Source of the DNA: Clostridiales bacterium
Lineage (GTDB): Bacteria > Bacillota > Clostridia > Oscillospirales > Acutalibacteraceae
Length of the DNA: 9,772 bases
NCBI GenBank assembly: GCA_021202245.1
Contig: JAJQDK010000016.1
Span: forward strand, 1 to 9,772
Reading direction: 5' to 3'
The notes below the pieces were generated by a model, which was not told the origin of the DNA, ran no database searches, and worked only from the letters and a program-made list of their open reading frames with translations. Of the stretch, positions 1 to 7,264 are shown in pieces. The translations under genes and the position numbers were made by a program. The number at the start of each line of letters is the position of its first letter. Within the stretch, counting starts at the first letter, position 1.

Positions 1-149
1 CCCATGAAGCCTGCCAATATTGCCCTTACGGCAGCGTTTGCGCCTATAGGCAAAGCAATGCCAGAAATATATTTGAAATTAAGAATGAAGAAGTATTCAA
101 AATACTCGATAATGATTTAAACGATAAGCAGGAAAAGGGAGATAAATAA
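1..149 (+). CDS. addB: AddB, C-terminal end (partial): ATP-dependent deoxyribonuclease subunit B
   Basis: Only the last 48 codons before TAA at 147-149 are present, read from base 3; the gene begins upstream of the window. The peptide starts HEACQYCPYGSVCAY. Its cysteine codons at 12, 21 and 39 form a C-X2-C-X5-C group, the spacing of the C-terminal iron-sulfur cysteines that, with one more distant cysteine, clamp the AddB nuclease domain in Bacillus subtilis. AddB carries the second nuclease and the inactive helicase-like half that recognises Chi in the AddAB enzyme, which resects double-strand breaks for RecA. The tail is short and charged (NDLNDKQEKGDK). The stop overlaps the addA start by one base (TAATG), so the two subunits are probably translationally coupled. 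Identity rests on the cysteine motif plus the adjacent addA. Confidence 0.93.
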   Translation, partial: HEACQYCPYGSVCAYRQSNARNIFEIKNEEVFKILDNDLNDKQEKGDK

Positions 150-3100
150 TGGGCAAAGAATGGACTCAACAGCAAAAAAACGCTATCAACGCTACAGACG
201 GTTCCGTTCTGGTTTCCGCTGCGGCAGGCTCCGGCAAAACAGCTGTGCTTGTTGAGCGTGTAATTCATCTTATTACACGTGAGGAGAACCCCGTAGACGT
301 TGACAGGCTGCTGATTGTCACCTTTACAAGAGCCGCAGCCGCCGAAATGAGTCAGCGAATCGCCCTTGCTCTCAGTTCGCTTCTCGAAAACGACCCCTAT
401 AATCCCAATTTGCTCAGACAAAGGCAGCTCTTATATAATGCAAGCATTTCCACCATTGACAGCTTTTGCGGCGATATTGTAAGGGAATATTTTCACACCC
501 TTGATGTTTCTCGTGATTTCCGCATAGCAGACGAAAGCGAGCTTGATTTAATTCAAGCCGAGGCGCTCGACAATGTCTTTGAAAAATTTTATAAAAAGGA
601 TGATACCGGCTTCTCAAATCTCGTCAACGCTTTTTCGGACAAAAGCGGAGATGCAAAGCTGCGTAAAACCGTGCTGACCGTCTGCAATTTTCTTTCCACT
701 CAGCCTTTCCCCGAAAAATGGATTGAAGATATACTTTCAAACTATGAGGATATGCCCTTATCCGATACCGTATGGGCGAAAATCATTAAAGAAAATTCCC
801 TTGTTGCAGTCCGCCACGCAAAAGCCTTTACCGAACGATCGCTCAGGCTGCTCGGCTCGCAAAACGATGAAAAGCTTTCCCTTGATCTGACCGACTGTAT
901 AAGCTCTGATATGGTTATGATTCAGAAGCTTGAATCTCTGTTGGACAGAGGCTTATGGGATGATACTGCAAAATTTTTAAATAATATCAGCTACGACAAG
1001 TTTAAAACTCCGCGCGGCTATAAGGAGCATCCTACCGTTGTGACCGTCAAGGCTGCCCGTGATGAGGTAAAGAGCGCTGTAGATTCCGTTAAGTCCTGCT
1101 ATTTGTGGACAGAGGAGCAGGCAAAAGCCGAAATTTCATCATTGCGCAGTCTTGTTGCTGTTTTGTTTGATGTCGACGGCGAGTATTTGTCGGAATTGAA
1201 TAATCTTAAAAAGCGAAAAAATATCTTATCCTTTTCCGATGTTGAATCGCTCGCTGTCAAGCTTCTTGCTGTGCCTGACGGCAACGGATATTCTAAAACT
1301 GTGCAGGCGTATGAAATTTCAAAGCGATTTGATTACATAATGGTTGACGAATTTCAGGATGTAAACGATGTTCAGGACCTCATATTTAAGTGCGTCAGCC
1401 GAAATGAGAGCAATATTTTTGCTGTCGGCGACGTTAAACAGAGTATTTACGGATTCCGCCAGGCAAAGCCGGAAATTTTTATAAACAGAAAAAAGGAATA
1501 TAATGCCTATGATGAAAGTAATCCTGTTTATCCCGCTGCAATAATTCTCGATAAAAATTTCAGAAGCCGCAGGGAGGTATGTGAAAGCGTTAACTTTATA
1601 TTCAAGCGTTTAATGACTCGGGATACCTCAAAAATGGATTATACCGATGATGACAAGCTCAACACCGGCGCTGACTATCCCGAAAGCTCTGCCTGTAATT
1701 TTGAACTCAAGCTGATTGAAAAAAAGGCGTTTGAGGATTGCGATGCCGTGGAGCTTGAGGCACGATATATTGCAGCCGAAATTCAGAGAATGATACATTC
1801 CGGCTTTTCCGTTAAGGACGGTAACTCTGTGCGCAGGGCTACCTACGGCGATTTTGCAATTATTCTGCGCAGTACAAATCCAAGGGCAAAGACCTATGTA
1901 AGCGTTCTCAACAGTTGCGGAGTGCCGGCATTCAGCACGAATAAAGAAAATTCATTTGAAACCCGTGAAATTGCCCTGATGCTCAACTTTCTGCGTGTGA
2001 TAGACAATCCTACTTTGGATATTCCTCTTTTATCCGTTATGTGCAGTCCCGTTTACGGCTTTACTCCCGACGATTTGTCGCTTATTAGGGCTAACAAGCG
2101 CTTCACAAGCCTTTATACCGCTGTAGTCGATTTTTCAAAAACCGACAAAAAGGCTCAAAGCTTTATTGCCGAGCTTAATTCTCTCAGGGCGTATGCTCAT
2201 ACCTCAAATGTAGACAGCCTTATCGGCAGAATATACGATATTACCTCCTTTGCTTCTATCACCTCAGCCGTAACGGGCGGAAAAAATCCTGTGAGAAATC
2301 TCAACCTTCTTCGGGAAAATGCCCGAAAGTTTGAAGCTAACGGATATAAAACGCTTTCGGAATTTATTTCGCATATCGACAGAATGATTGAAAACGGCGT
2401 TGAATTGCCCTCTGCATCCGAAACTGAGGGGGAGAGCCTTAACTGCGTAAGAGTTTTGAGTATTCACGCATCCAAGGGACTTGAATTTCCTATATGCTTC
2501 ATTGCAGATACCGCTCACGGCTTCAACACCGATGATTTAAAATCCGATATTTTAATTGACAATCATATAGGCCTCGGAATAAAAAGAAAGGACGGAGTTT
2601 GCCGCTATAATACTCTGCCTCGCCTTGCCGTACAGCTTGAGATGTCAGCCAATATGGTAGCCGAGGAACTCAGAGTATTATATGTAGCGCTTACAAGGGC
2701 AAAGGAAAAGCTAATTGTTGTTTCAACGCTCTCACGAGTAAAAACGGAGGAATATTTGTCAAAGCTTGCTTCCGAGATAACTTATGACGGCGGCATTGAT
2801 TCCTATGCTGTTATAAACGCAAAGTGCATTTCCGATTGGATTTGCCTTTGCGCCCTGATGCATCCGTCTCTTAATCTTTTAAACGGTTCATGTGCTTTTA
2901 ATTCCGACAATGTGCCGTGCAGCGAAGAAAATGTATGGAAATACGAGCTTATTAACACCGAAGAGCAATTATTCGGCGCTGCGGAGTCAGAGCCGAGCCC
3001 GAAGCTCATTCAGCCGTTAAATTCTTTTTCAGAAATAAACGAGAATATCAATTATGTTCAGCTGTTAAAAAATCGCCTTAATTTTAGGTATAAAAATGCA

Positions 3101-3730
3101 GATATTATGAATTTGCCTCAAAAGGTTACCGCTTCACATATTGCCCATGAGCAAAACAGCGGTTATTTTGAAAGAGTTCTTTCAAAGCCTGCCTTTTTAA
3201 GTCCCGAAATTTCCTCTTCGGTTGAGAGGGGAACGGCTCACCATAAGCTTTTGCAGTATTGCAGCTTTTCTCTTGCAAGAAAGGACCTTAATGCCGAAAT
3301 TTTTCGTTTGACCAATCACGGAGTGCTTACCGAGGCTCAGGCAAAGTCGATTGATACCGCTAAAATCACCGAGCTGCTTTCCTCGGATTTGATTACAAGA
3401 ATTTTAAATTCGCCGAATGTAATGAGGGAAGAGAGATTTACGGCAAAAATCAAGCCCTCGCTTGTATCCGATGAATACAAAAATCTATCCGACGATGCCG
3501 AGATAATTATTCAGGGAGCGGTGGATATTGCATTTGTTGAAGACGGTGAGCTTGTAATCGTTGATTATAAAACAGACAGGGTAAATGACATTCAAAGGCT
3601 TGCAGACTTGTATTCAAAACAGCTCCTTCTTTATAAGGAGGCAATGGAGCAATGCACCGGAATGAGCGTTAAGGAATGTATTATCTGTTCAATTCATCTT
3701 AACGATTATATTAAGCTGAATTTATTTTAA
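149..3730 (+). CDS. addA: AddA: ATP-dependent helicase/nuclease subunit A (UvrD/Rep superfamily 1 with PD-(D/E)XK nuclease)
   Basis: A 1193-residue protein, close to the roughly 1230 of B. subtilis AddA. It is the motor and 3'-strand nuclease of AddAB, which unwinds and resects broken DNA ends to load RecA. Visible in order: Q motif WTQQQKNAI (5-13); Walker A AAAGSGKT (24-31); Walker B VDEFQD with D400-E401; GDVKQSIYGFR (427-437); the motif V region SIHASKGLEF (771-780); motif VI EELRVLYVALTRAKEKL (839-855). The C-terminal nuclease domain shows GTAHH (H1031/H1032), GAVDIAF (D1126), VDYKTD (D1139, K1141) and the following YSKQLLLY, so both the helicase and nuclease centres look intact. The ATG at 149 has AGGGAG at 136-141, a 7-base spacing, and overlaps the addB stop. 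No frameshift or truncation is seen. No clear terminator follows. Confidence 0.98.
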   Translation: MGKEWTQQQKNAINATDGSVLVSAAAGSGKTAVLVERVIHLITREENPVDVDRLLIVTFTRAAAAEMSQRIALALSSLLENDPYNPNLLRQRQLLYNASISTIDSFCGDIVREYFHTLDVSRDFRIADESELDLIQAEALDNVFEKFYKKDDTGFSNLVNAFSDKSGDAKLRKTVLTVCNFLSTQPFPEKWIEDILSNYEDMPLSDTVWAKIIKENSLVAVRHAKAFTERSLRLLGSQNDEKLSLDLTDCISSDMVMIQKLESLLDRGLWDDTAKFLNNISYDKFKTPRGYKEHPTVVTVKAARDEVKSAVDSVKSCYLWTEEQAKAEISSLRSLVAVLFDVDGEYLSELNNLKKRKNILSFSDVESLAVKLLAVPDGNGYSKTVQAYEISKRFDYIMVDEFQDVNDVQDLIFKCVSRNESNIFAVGDVKQSIYGFRQAKPEIFINRKKEYNAYDESNPVYPAAIILDKNFRSRREVCESVNFIFKRLMTRDTSKMDYTDDDKLNTGADYPESSACNFELKLIEKKAFEDCDAVELEARYIAAEIQRMIHSGFSVKDGNSVRRATYGDFAIILRSTNPRAKTYVSVLNSCGVPAFSTNKENSFETREIALMLNFLRVIDNPTLDIPLLSVMCSPVYGFTPDDLSLIRANKRFTSLYTAVVDFSKTDKKAQSFIAELNSLRAYAHTSNVDSLIGRIYDITSFASITSAVTGGKNPVRNLNLLRENARKFEANGYKTLSEFISHIDRMIENGVELPSASETEGESLNCVRVLSIHASKGLEFPICFIADTAHGFNTDDLKSDILIDNHIGLGIKRKDGVCRYNTLPRLAVQLEMSANMVAEELRVLYVALTRAKEKLIVVSTLSRVKTEEYLSKLASEITYDGGIDSYAVINAKCISDWICLCALMHPSLNLLNGSCAFNSDNVPCSEENVWKYELINTEEQLFGAAESEPSPKLIQPLNSFSEINENINYVQLLKNRLNFRYKNADIMNLPQKVTASHIAHEQNSGYFERVLSKPAFLSPEISSSVERGTAHHKLLQYCSFSLARKDLNAEIFRLTNHGVLTEAQAKSIDTAKITELLSSDLITRILNSPNVMREERFTAKIKPSLVSDEYKNLSDDAEIIIQGAVDIAFVEDGELVIVDYKTDRVNDIQRLADLYSKQLLLYKEAMEQCTGMSVKECIICSIHLNDYIKLNLF

Positions 3731-3738
3731 AAAATGCT

Positions 3739-3766
3739 TTTATAAGCTTGAATAGTGTGTTATAAT
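3739..3766 (+). promoter_or_regulatory. Putative sigma-A promoter for the ymfF-ymfH-lgt-folD run
   Basis: The -10 element is a perfect TATAAT (3761-3766) preceded by TGT, giving the extended form TGnTATAAT. A weak -35, TTTATA (3739-3744, 4 of 6 matches to TTGACA), lies 16 bases upstream. Transcription would start near 3773, about 60 bases before the ymfF start. The only non-coding gap between addA and folD is here, which supports a new transcription unit. The -35 is poor, so strength would depend on the extended -10. Confidence 0.6.
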
Positions 3767-3778
3767 ATTATTTTAGAG

Positions 3779-3791
3779 TGTTTGCGAAACA
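3779..3791 (+). repeat. Short perfect inverted repeat TGTTT-GCG-AAACA in the ymfF 5' untranslated region
   Basis: Two 5-base arms are separated by GCG. The repeat sits just after the predicted transcription start of the putative promoter at 3739-3766. It could be a repressor operator or a minor RNA hairpin. It does not match the LexA box patterns I know (GAAC...GTTC), and it lacks a T-tract so it is not a terminator. Function is unknown, and short inverted repeats occur by chance in AT-rich DNA. Confidence 0.35.
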
Positions 3792-3832
3792 GCAAAATTA
3801 AAATCAAATTAAGTAAATAAATACGGAGTGAT

Positions 3833-5101
3833 ATGATGAATTCCATTAACAGGGAAGAAATTGCAGACGGCGTATTTTTCAGCACCGTTAAGGACAGTCG
3901 CTTTAAGACAATGAGGATAAGCGCAAATATAATTTTGCCGTTGACCGAGGATTCGGCGTCGGCAAACGCCTTGCTTTGCGGCGTGCTTACACGTTCGTGT
4001 AAGGCTTATCCCGATTTTACCTTGCTCAGCAAAAAGCTAAGCTCGCTTTACGGAGCGGATTTGACAAGCTCTGTGCAAAAATCAGGCGATTGTCAGATAC
4101 TCAAAATTACTGCCGCAGGTCTTGACGACAGATACACCCTTGACCGAGAGAGCGTTGCCCGTGAGCTTTCTGCCTTGATTTGCAGCGTTATATTTGAACC
4201 GAATGTCAGCAATAAGTCATTTTCTGAGGACGAGCTTAATCAGGAGCGCAGACAGCTTCTTGATTTAATAGATTCCGAATTTAACGATAAACGGATTTAC
4301 GCAAACAACAGAATGATTGAAAATATGTGCGGTGATGAGGTTTTCGGAATCAAGCGTTACGGCACGGCTGAAAAAATCAACGAGGTTACTCCGACATCTC
4401 TGTATGAAACCCGGCAGAGTGTTTTAAAAAATGCCGAGTTTGAGATTATGTATATAGGCGACAGTCCGTCGGATAAGGCAAAATCCGTGTTCAAAGAAGC
4501 TTTTGGCAGTGTAGACAGAACCCCCGTAAGTCTCAAAAACAGAGTTGTCCGCAGAGCCGATAAAGTGAACCGGGTGACGGACGAAATGGAGCTTTCACAG
4601 TCAAAGCTTGTAATGGGCTTCAGAACAGGAATCGCTTCTCCCAACGCCGAAACAAACGCCGCGCGTCTTATGTGCGCCGTTTTAGGCGGAACCGCCAGCT
4701 CAAAGCTGTTTTGCAATGTTCGTGAAAAGCAGAGCCTTTGCTATTACTGTGCTGCCCGCTACAATATGCGCAAGGGCATTATGACTGTTGACAGCGGGGT
4801 AGAGGGCGAAAATATCGAGAAAGCCGAAAAGGGAATTTTAAAGGAAATTGAAGATATGAAAAACGGATATATCACAGATTTTGAGATTGATGCTGCAAAG
4901 CTCGCAGTAATAAACTCTTTTCGCACCTCCAACGATACAACCGGCGGAATAGATGCTTGGTATTCCGCTCAGCTTTTTGATGATAAATTTAAGTCGATAG
5001 AAGAATTGTCCGCTGAAATCAATGCTGTAACTAAGGAAGAAATTGTTTCTGCGGCAAATAAGCTAACCCTTGATACGGTTTATGTATTAAAGAACAGGTA
5101 A
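3833..5101 (+). CDS. ymfF: YmfF-like M16-family protein without the zinc site (EF-P modification-associated/insulinase-like)
   Basis: A 422-residue protein of the M16 (pitrilysin/insulinase) fold, related to B. subtilis YmfF. Where active M16 enzymes have HxxEH, this protein reads GVLTRSCKAYPD and lacks the zinc ligands; LTR-x-x-K-x-YPDF...LSSLYGA is the YmfF-type pattern. The C-terminal half keeps REKQSLCYY (R297, Y304/Y305), the Arg/Tyr motif of the non-catalytic partner in two-subunit M16B proteases. It therefore probably pairs with the next gene product, which has HxxEH but not this motif. NCBI-style names link the pair to EF-P 5-aminopentanol modification, but no EF-P gene is in view, so I treat that role as tentative. 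Two ATGs are adjacent at 3833 and 3836; GGAG at 3825-3828 is 4 and 7 bases away, so 3836 is slightly better spaced and the true start may be one codon later. Confidence 0.9.
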   Translation: MMNSINREEIADGVFFSTVKDSRFKTMRISANIILPLTEDSASANALLCGVLTRSCKAYPDFTLLSKKLSSLYGADLTSSVQKSGDCQILKITAAGLDDRYTLDRESVARELSALICSVIFEPNVSNKSFSEDELNQERRQLLDLIDSEFNDKRIYANNRMIENMCGDEVFGIKRYGTAEKINEVTPTSLYETRQSVLKNAEFEIMYIGDSPSDKAKSVFKEAFGSVDRTPVSLKNRVVRRADKVNRVTDEMELSQSKLVMGFRTGIASPNAETNAARLMCAVLGGTASSKLFCNVREKQSLCYYCAARYNMRKGIMTVDSGVEGENIEKAEKGILKEIEDMKNGYITDFEIDAAKLAVINSFRTSNDTTGGIDAWYSAQLFDDKFKSIEELSAEINAVTKEEIVSAANKLTLDTVYVLKNR

Positions 5102-5107
5102 GAGGTG
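5101..5107 (+). promoter_or_regulatory. Ribosome binding site deciding the ymfH start
   Basis: AGAGGTG (5101-5107) is a good Shine-Dalgarno sequence 6 bases before ATG 5114. It contains the GTG at 5105 that could otherwise be taken as the start, which argues that translation begins at 5114. It also overlaps the last base of the ymfF stop codon, consistent with coupled translation. Confidence 0.8.
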
Positions 5108-5113
5108 CTTTAT

Positions 5114-6388
5114 ATGGATATTACAGAAATTAAATCACAGCGTGTGGGCGACAGCTACTATAAAATAAATCATCCGTCGGGACTTACAATATACGTTTAT
5201 CCCAAGGAGGGATATAACTCAGCTTATGCAATTTTCGGAACCCGATATGGAAGCATAAACACCTGTTTTTCGGTTGACGACGGCGAAAAAATCACCGTGC
5301 CCGACGGTATAGCCCATTACCTTGAACATAAGCTCTTTGAGAGCGAGGACGGCGATGCCTTTGTCCGTTATGCCGAAACGGGCGCAAACGCAAACGCATA
5401 TACAAGCTTTGAAAAGACCTGTTATTTGTTTTCCTGTACGGATAAATTTGACGAAAGTCTTGAAATTCTGCTTGATTTTGTGCAGGAACCGTATTTTACC
5501 GCACAAACCGTTGCCAAGGAACAGGGAATTATCGGGCAGGAAATTAAAATGTATGACGATTCTCCCGAATGGCGAGTAATGTTTAATATGCTTGAAGCAA
5601 TGTATAAAAACCATCCCGTCAGAATTGATATTGCCGGCACGGTCGAAAGCATTGCCCGGATTACTGCGGAAAAGCTCTATGAGATATATAACGTCTTTTA
5701 TAATCTCAACAATATGGTGCTTTGCGTTTCCGGCAACGTCACCGCTGAGCAGGTATTAAAGATTGCGGATAAAATGCTTAAACCGTCCGAAAAGCATAAA
5801 ATCACAAATTATTTTAAAGATGAGCCTTATGAAATCACCGAGCCGTATGTTGAGCAGACTTTCCCCGTCTTAATGCCCTTGTTCAACCTCGGATTTAAGG
5901 AAAAGGCAGACAAATTGTTCAATGAAAAGCAAAATGCGGAAACCGAAATTTTGCTTTCTATGCTTGCTTCTCCCACAAGTGCGCTTTACCGCAAGCTTAT
6001 GGATGCAAATCTTATCAACAACACCTTTGACTATGAATTATTTGAAGGTCCGGGCTACTGCTCGATAATTTTCAGCGGTGAATCCCGTGCGCCCAAGCAG
6101 GCGGCTGAGATGATTAAGCAGTATATAACGGATATGAAAAATAACGGACTTAACAGGGAAGAATTTGAAATTGCCCGAAAGGCAGTATACGGAGAAATGG
6201 TTTCATCTCTCAATTCTGTTGACTCAATCTCGAATATGATTGCCGATTGCCATTTCTGCGGCAATGAGCTGTTTTACGGCATAGATGCCGTTGCGGACAC
6301 AACCTTTGAGGATGTAAGCGCAAGACTTATGAATATTCTCGATGTCAATAACTGCACTTTGTCTGTTGTAAAGCAAGCCGAGGAGTAA
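5114..6388 (+). CDS. ymfH: YmfH-like M16-family zinc metallopeptidase
   Basis: A 424-residue M16 family peptidase related to B. subtilis YmfH. The zinc-binding inverted motif HYLEH is at 68-72 (H68, catalytic E71, H72). The expected distal glutamate lies in EQGIIGQEI (E143), 71 residues on, and NANAYTSFEKTCY, typical of the family, lies between. No Arg/Tyr-type RxxxSLxYY motif is visible in the C-terminal half (YRKLMDANLINNTFDYE instead), so this looks like the catalytic half of a heterodimer with the upstream protein. There is no signal peptide, so it is expected in the cytoplasm. The start at 5114 follows a Shine-Dalgarno at 5101-5107; a GTG at 5105 in the same frame would add three residues but lies inside that site. 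Only 12 bases separate it from ymfF and 3 from lgt. Its substrate is not known from the sequence. Confidence 0.93.
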   Translation: MDITEIKSQRVGDSYYKINHPSGLTIYVYPKEGYNSAYAIFGTRYGSINTCFSVDDGEKITVPDGIAHYLEHKLFESEDGDAFVRYAETGANANAYTSFEKTCYLFSCTDKFDESLEILLDFVQEPYFTAQTVAKEQGIIGQEIKMYDDSPEWRVMFNMLEAMYKNHPVRIDIAGTVESIARITAEKLYEIYNVFYNLNNMVLCVSGNVTAEQVLKIADKMLKPSEKHKITNYFKDEPYEITEPYVEQTFPVLMPLFNLGFKEKADKLFNEKQNAETEILLSMLASPTSALYRKLMDANLINNTFDYELFEGPGYCSIIFSGESRAPKQAAEMIKQYITDMKNNGLNREEFEIARKAVYGEMVSSLNSVDSISNMIADCHFCGNELFYGIDAVADTTFEDVSARLMNILDVNNCTLSVVKQAEE

Positions 6389-6391
6389 GCT

Positions 6392-7264
6392 ATGAGTTAT
6401 CATGTTGAATTTCCCGGCTTGGGATTTGAATTTAATATCAGTCCCATTGCTTTTAAAATCGGCGATTATTCCGTTTATTGGTACGGTATAATTATAGCCT
6501 GCGGTATGCTTCTTGCCGTGCTTTACGGCTGGGTCAGCGCCAAAAGATATAATGTTGACCCAAACAAGCTTTTTAATTGCGTGCTTGTCGGAATCGTAAC
6601 AGGAATAATCGGTGCAAGACTGTATTTTTGCTTTTTTAAGTGGGATTATTACGGTCAGAATCCGATAGAAATCCTATATATTAACAACGGCGGACTTGCC
6701 ATATACGGCGGAATAATCGGCGCTCTGCTCGGCGGTATTATAACGGCAAAAATTCAAAAAATGAAGGTTTTGCCCGTGCTTGATATCGCAATGGTCGGCT
6801 TTTTGCTCGGACAGGGAATAGGCAGATGGGGCAACTTTATGAATCAGGAGGCATTCGGCTCCCAAACCGATTTGCCGTGGAGAATGATGAGCGAGGCCAC
6901 AAACGGTGTGGCGGTTCACCCCTGCTTTTTATACGAATCCCTTTGGTGCCTGCTCGGATTTGTGCTTCTTCATTTTTACGGAAAACACAGACAAAGATAT
7001 CCCGGACAGATTTTTTATTCATATCTTGTCTGGTACGGATTTGAAAGAATGATAGTAGAAGGTCTGAGAAGCGACAGCCTCTATTTGCCATTGCAATTAT
7101 TCGGCACGGACATCAGGGTTTCTCAGCTTCTTTCGGCTGCAATTTTTATTACGTGTATTATATTTTTATTTATAAACAGAAACAAGGAGGATTCTTTCTA
7201 TGCAAATTATCGACGGAAAAAAGGTATCGGCTCAGGTAAAAGACGAAGTAAAAAAGCAAGCTGA
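6392..7264 (+). CDS. lgt: Lgt: phosphatidylglycerol-prolipoprotein diacylglyceryl transferase
   Basis: A 290-residue multi-spanning membrane protein that moves diacylglycerol from phosphatidylglycerol to the lipobox cysteine of prolipoproteins, the first lipoprotein maturation step. The Lgt signature GRWGNFMNQEAFG is at 144-156, with R145, N148 and E153 aligning to E. coli R143, N146 and E151; Y215 and R219 in YGFERMIVEGLRSD match Y235 and R239. Hydrophobic segments are visible around 30-50, 63-83, 102-120, 130-143, 180-196 and 245-262. The residue aligning with E. coli His103 is Tyr105 (GGLAIYGG), a substitution I believe is common in Clostridia. GAGGAG at 6380-6385, inside the end of ymfH, is 6 bases before ATG 6392. 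The basic tail YANYRRKKGIGSGKRRSKKAS is encoded by 65 bases shared out of frame with folD. Confidence 0.97.
   Translation: MSYHVEFPGLGFEFNISPIAFKIGDYSVYWYGIIIACGMLLAVLYGWVSAKRYNVDPNKLFNCVLVGIVTGIIGARLYFCFFKWDYYGQNPIEILYINNGGLAIYGGIIGALLGGIITAKIQKMKVLPVLDIAMVGFLLGQGIGRWGNFMNQEAFGSQTDLPWRMMSEATNGVAVHPCFLYESLWCLLGFVLLHFYGKHRQRYPGQIFYSYLVWYGFERMIVEGLRSDSLYLPLQLFGTDIRVSQLLSAAIFITCIIFLFINRNKEDSFYANYRRKKGIGSGKRRSKKAS
7200..7264 (+). other. Out-of-frame overlap of the lgt 3' end and folD 5' end
   Basis: The lgt frame stays open through the folD start codon and stops at TGA 7262-7264, so 65 bases are read in two frames. In lgt they encode a strongly basic tail; in folD they encode the normal family N-terminus MQIIDGKKVSAQVKDEVKK. 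The folD ribosome binding site AAGGAGG (7184-7190) lies inside lgt, so ribosomes finishing lgt cross it. Most neighbouring junctions here overlap by 1 base or are spaced by 3-12 bases. Confidence 0.9.

Noticed and set aside
44..421. 125-codon minus-strand open frame across the addB/addA junction
   Set aside because: It is antisense to the AddB cysteine region and the AddA Walker A segment; its composition (Ser/Leu/Phe-rich end) is that of a reverse-complement shadow.
3731..3760. Possible terminator after addA (GCTT...AAGC at 3736-3747)
   Set aside because: The stem is only 4 bp and has no T-tract; it overlaps the putative -35 region.
3762..3771. Palindrome ATAATATTAT
   Set aside because: It is pure A/T, overlaps the -10 element, and is expected by chance in such sequence.
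3779..3791. Possible LexA (SOS) operator upstream of ymfF
   Set aside because: The arms TGTTT/AAACA with a 3-base centre do not fit the GAAC-4-GTTC type Firmicutes box.
5105..5113. GTG start for ymfH three codons upstream
   Set aside because: The GTG is part of the AGAGGTG Shine-Dalgarno that serves ATG 5114.
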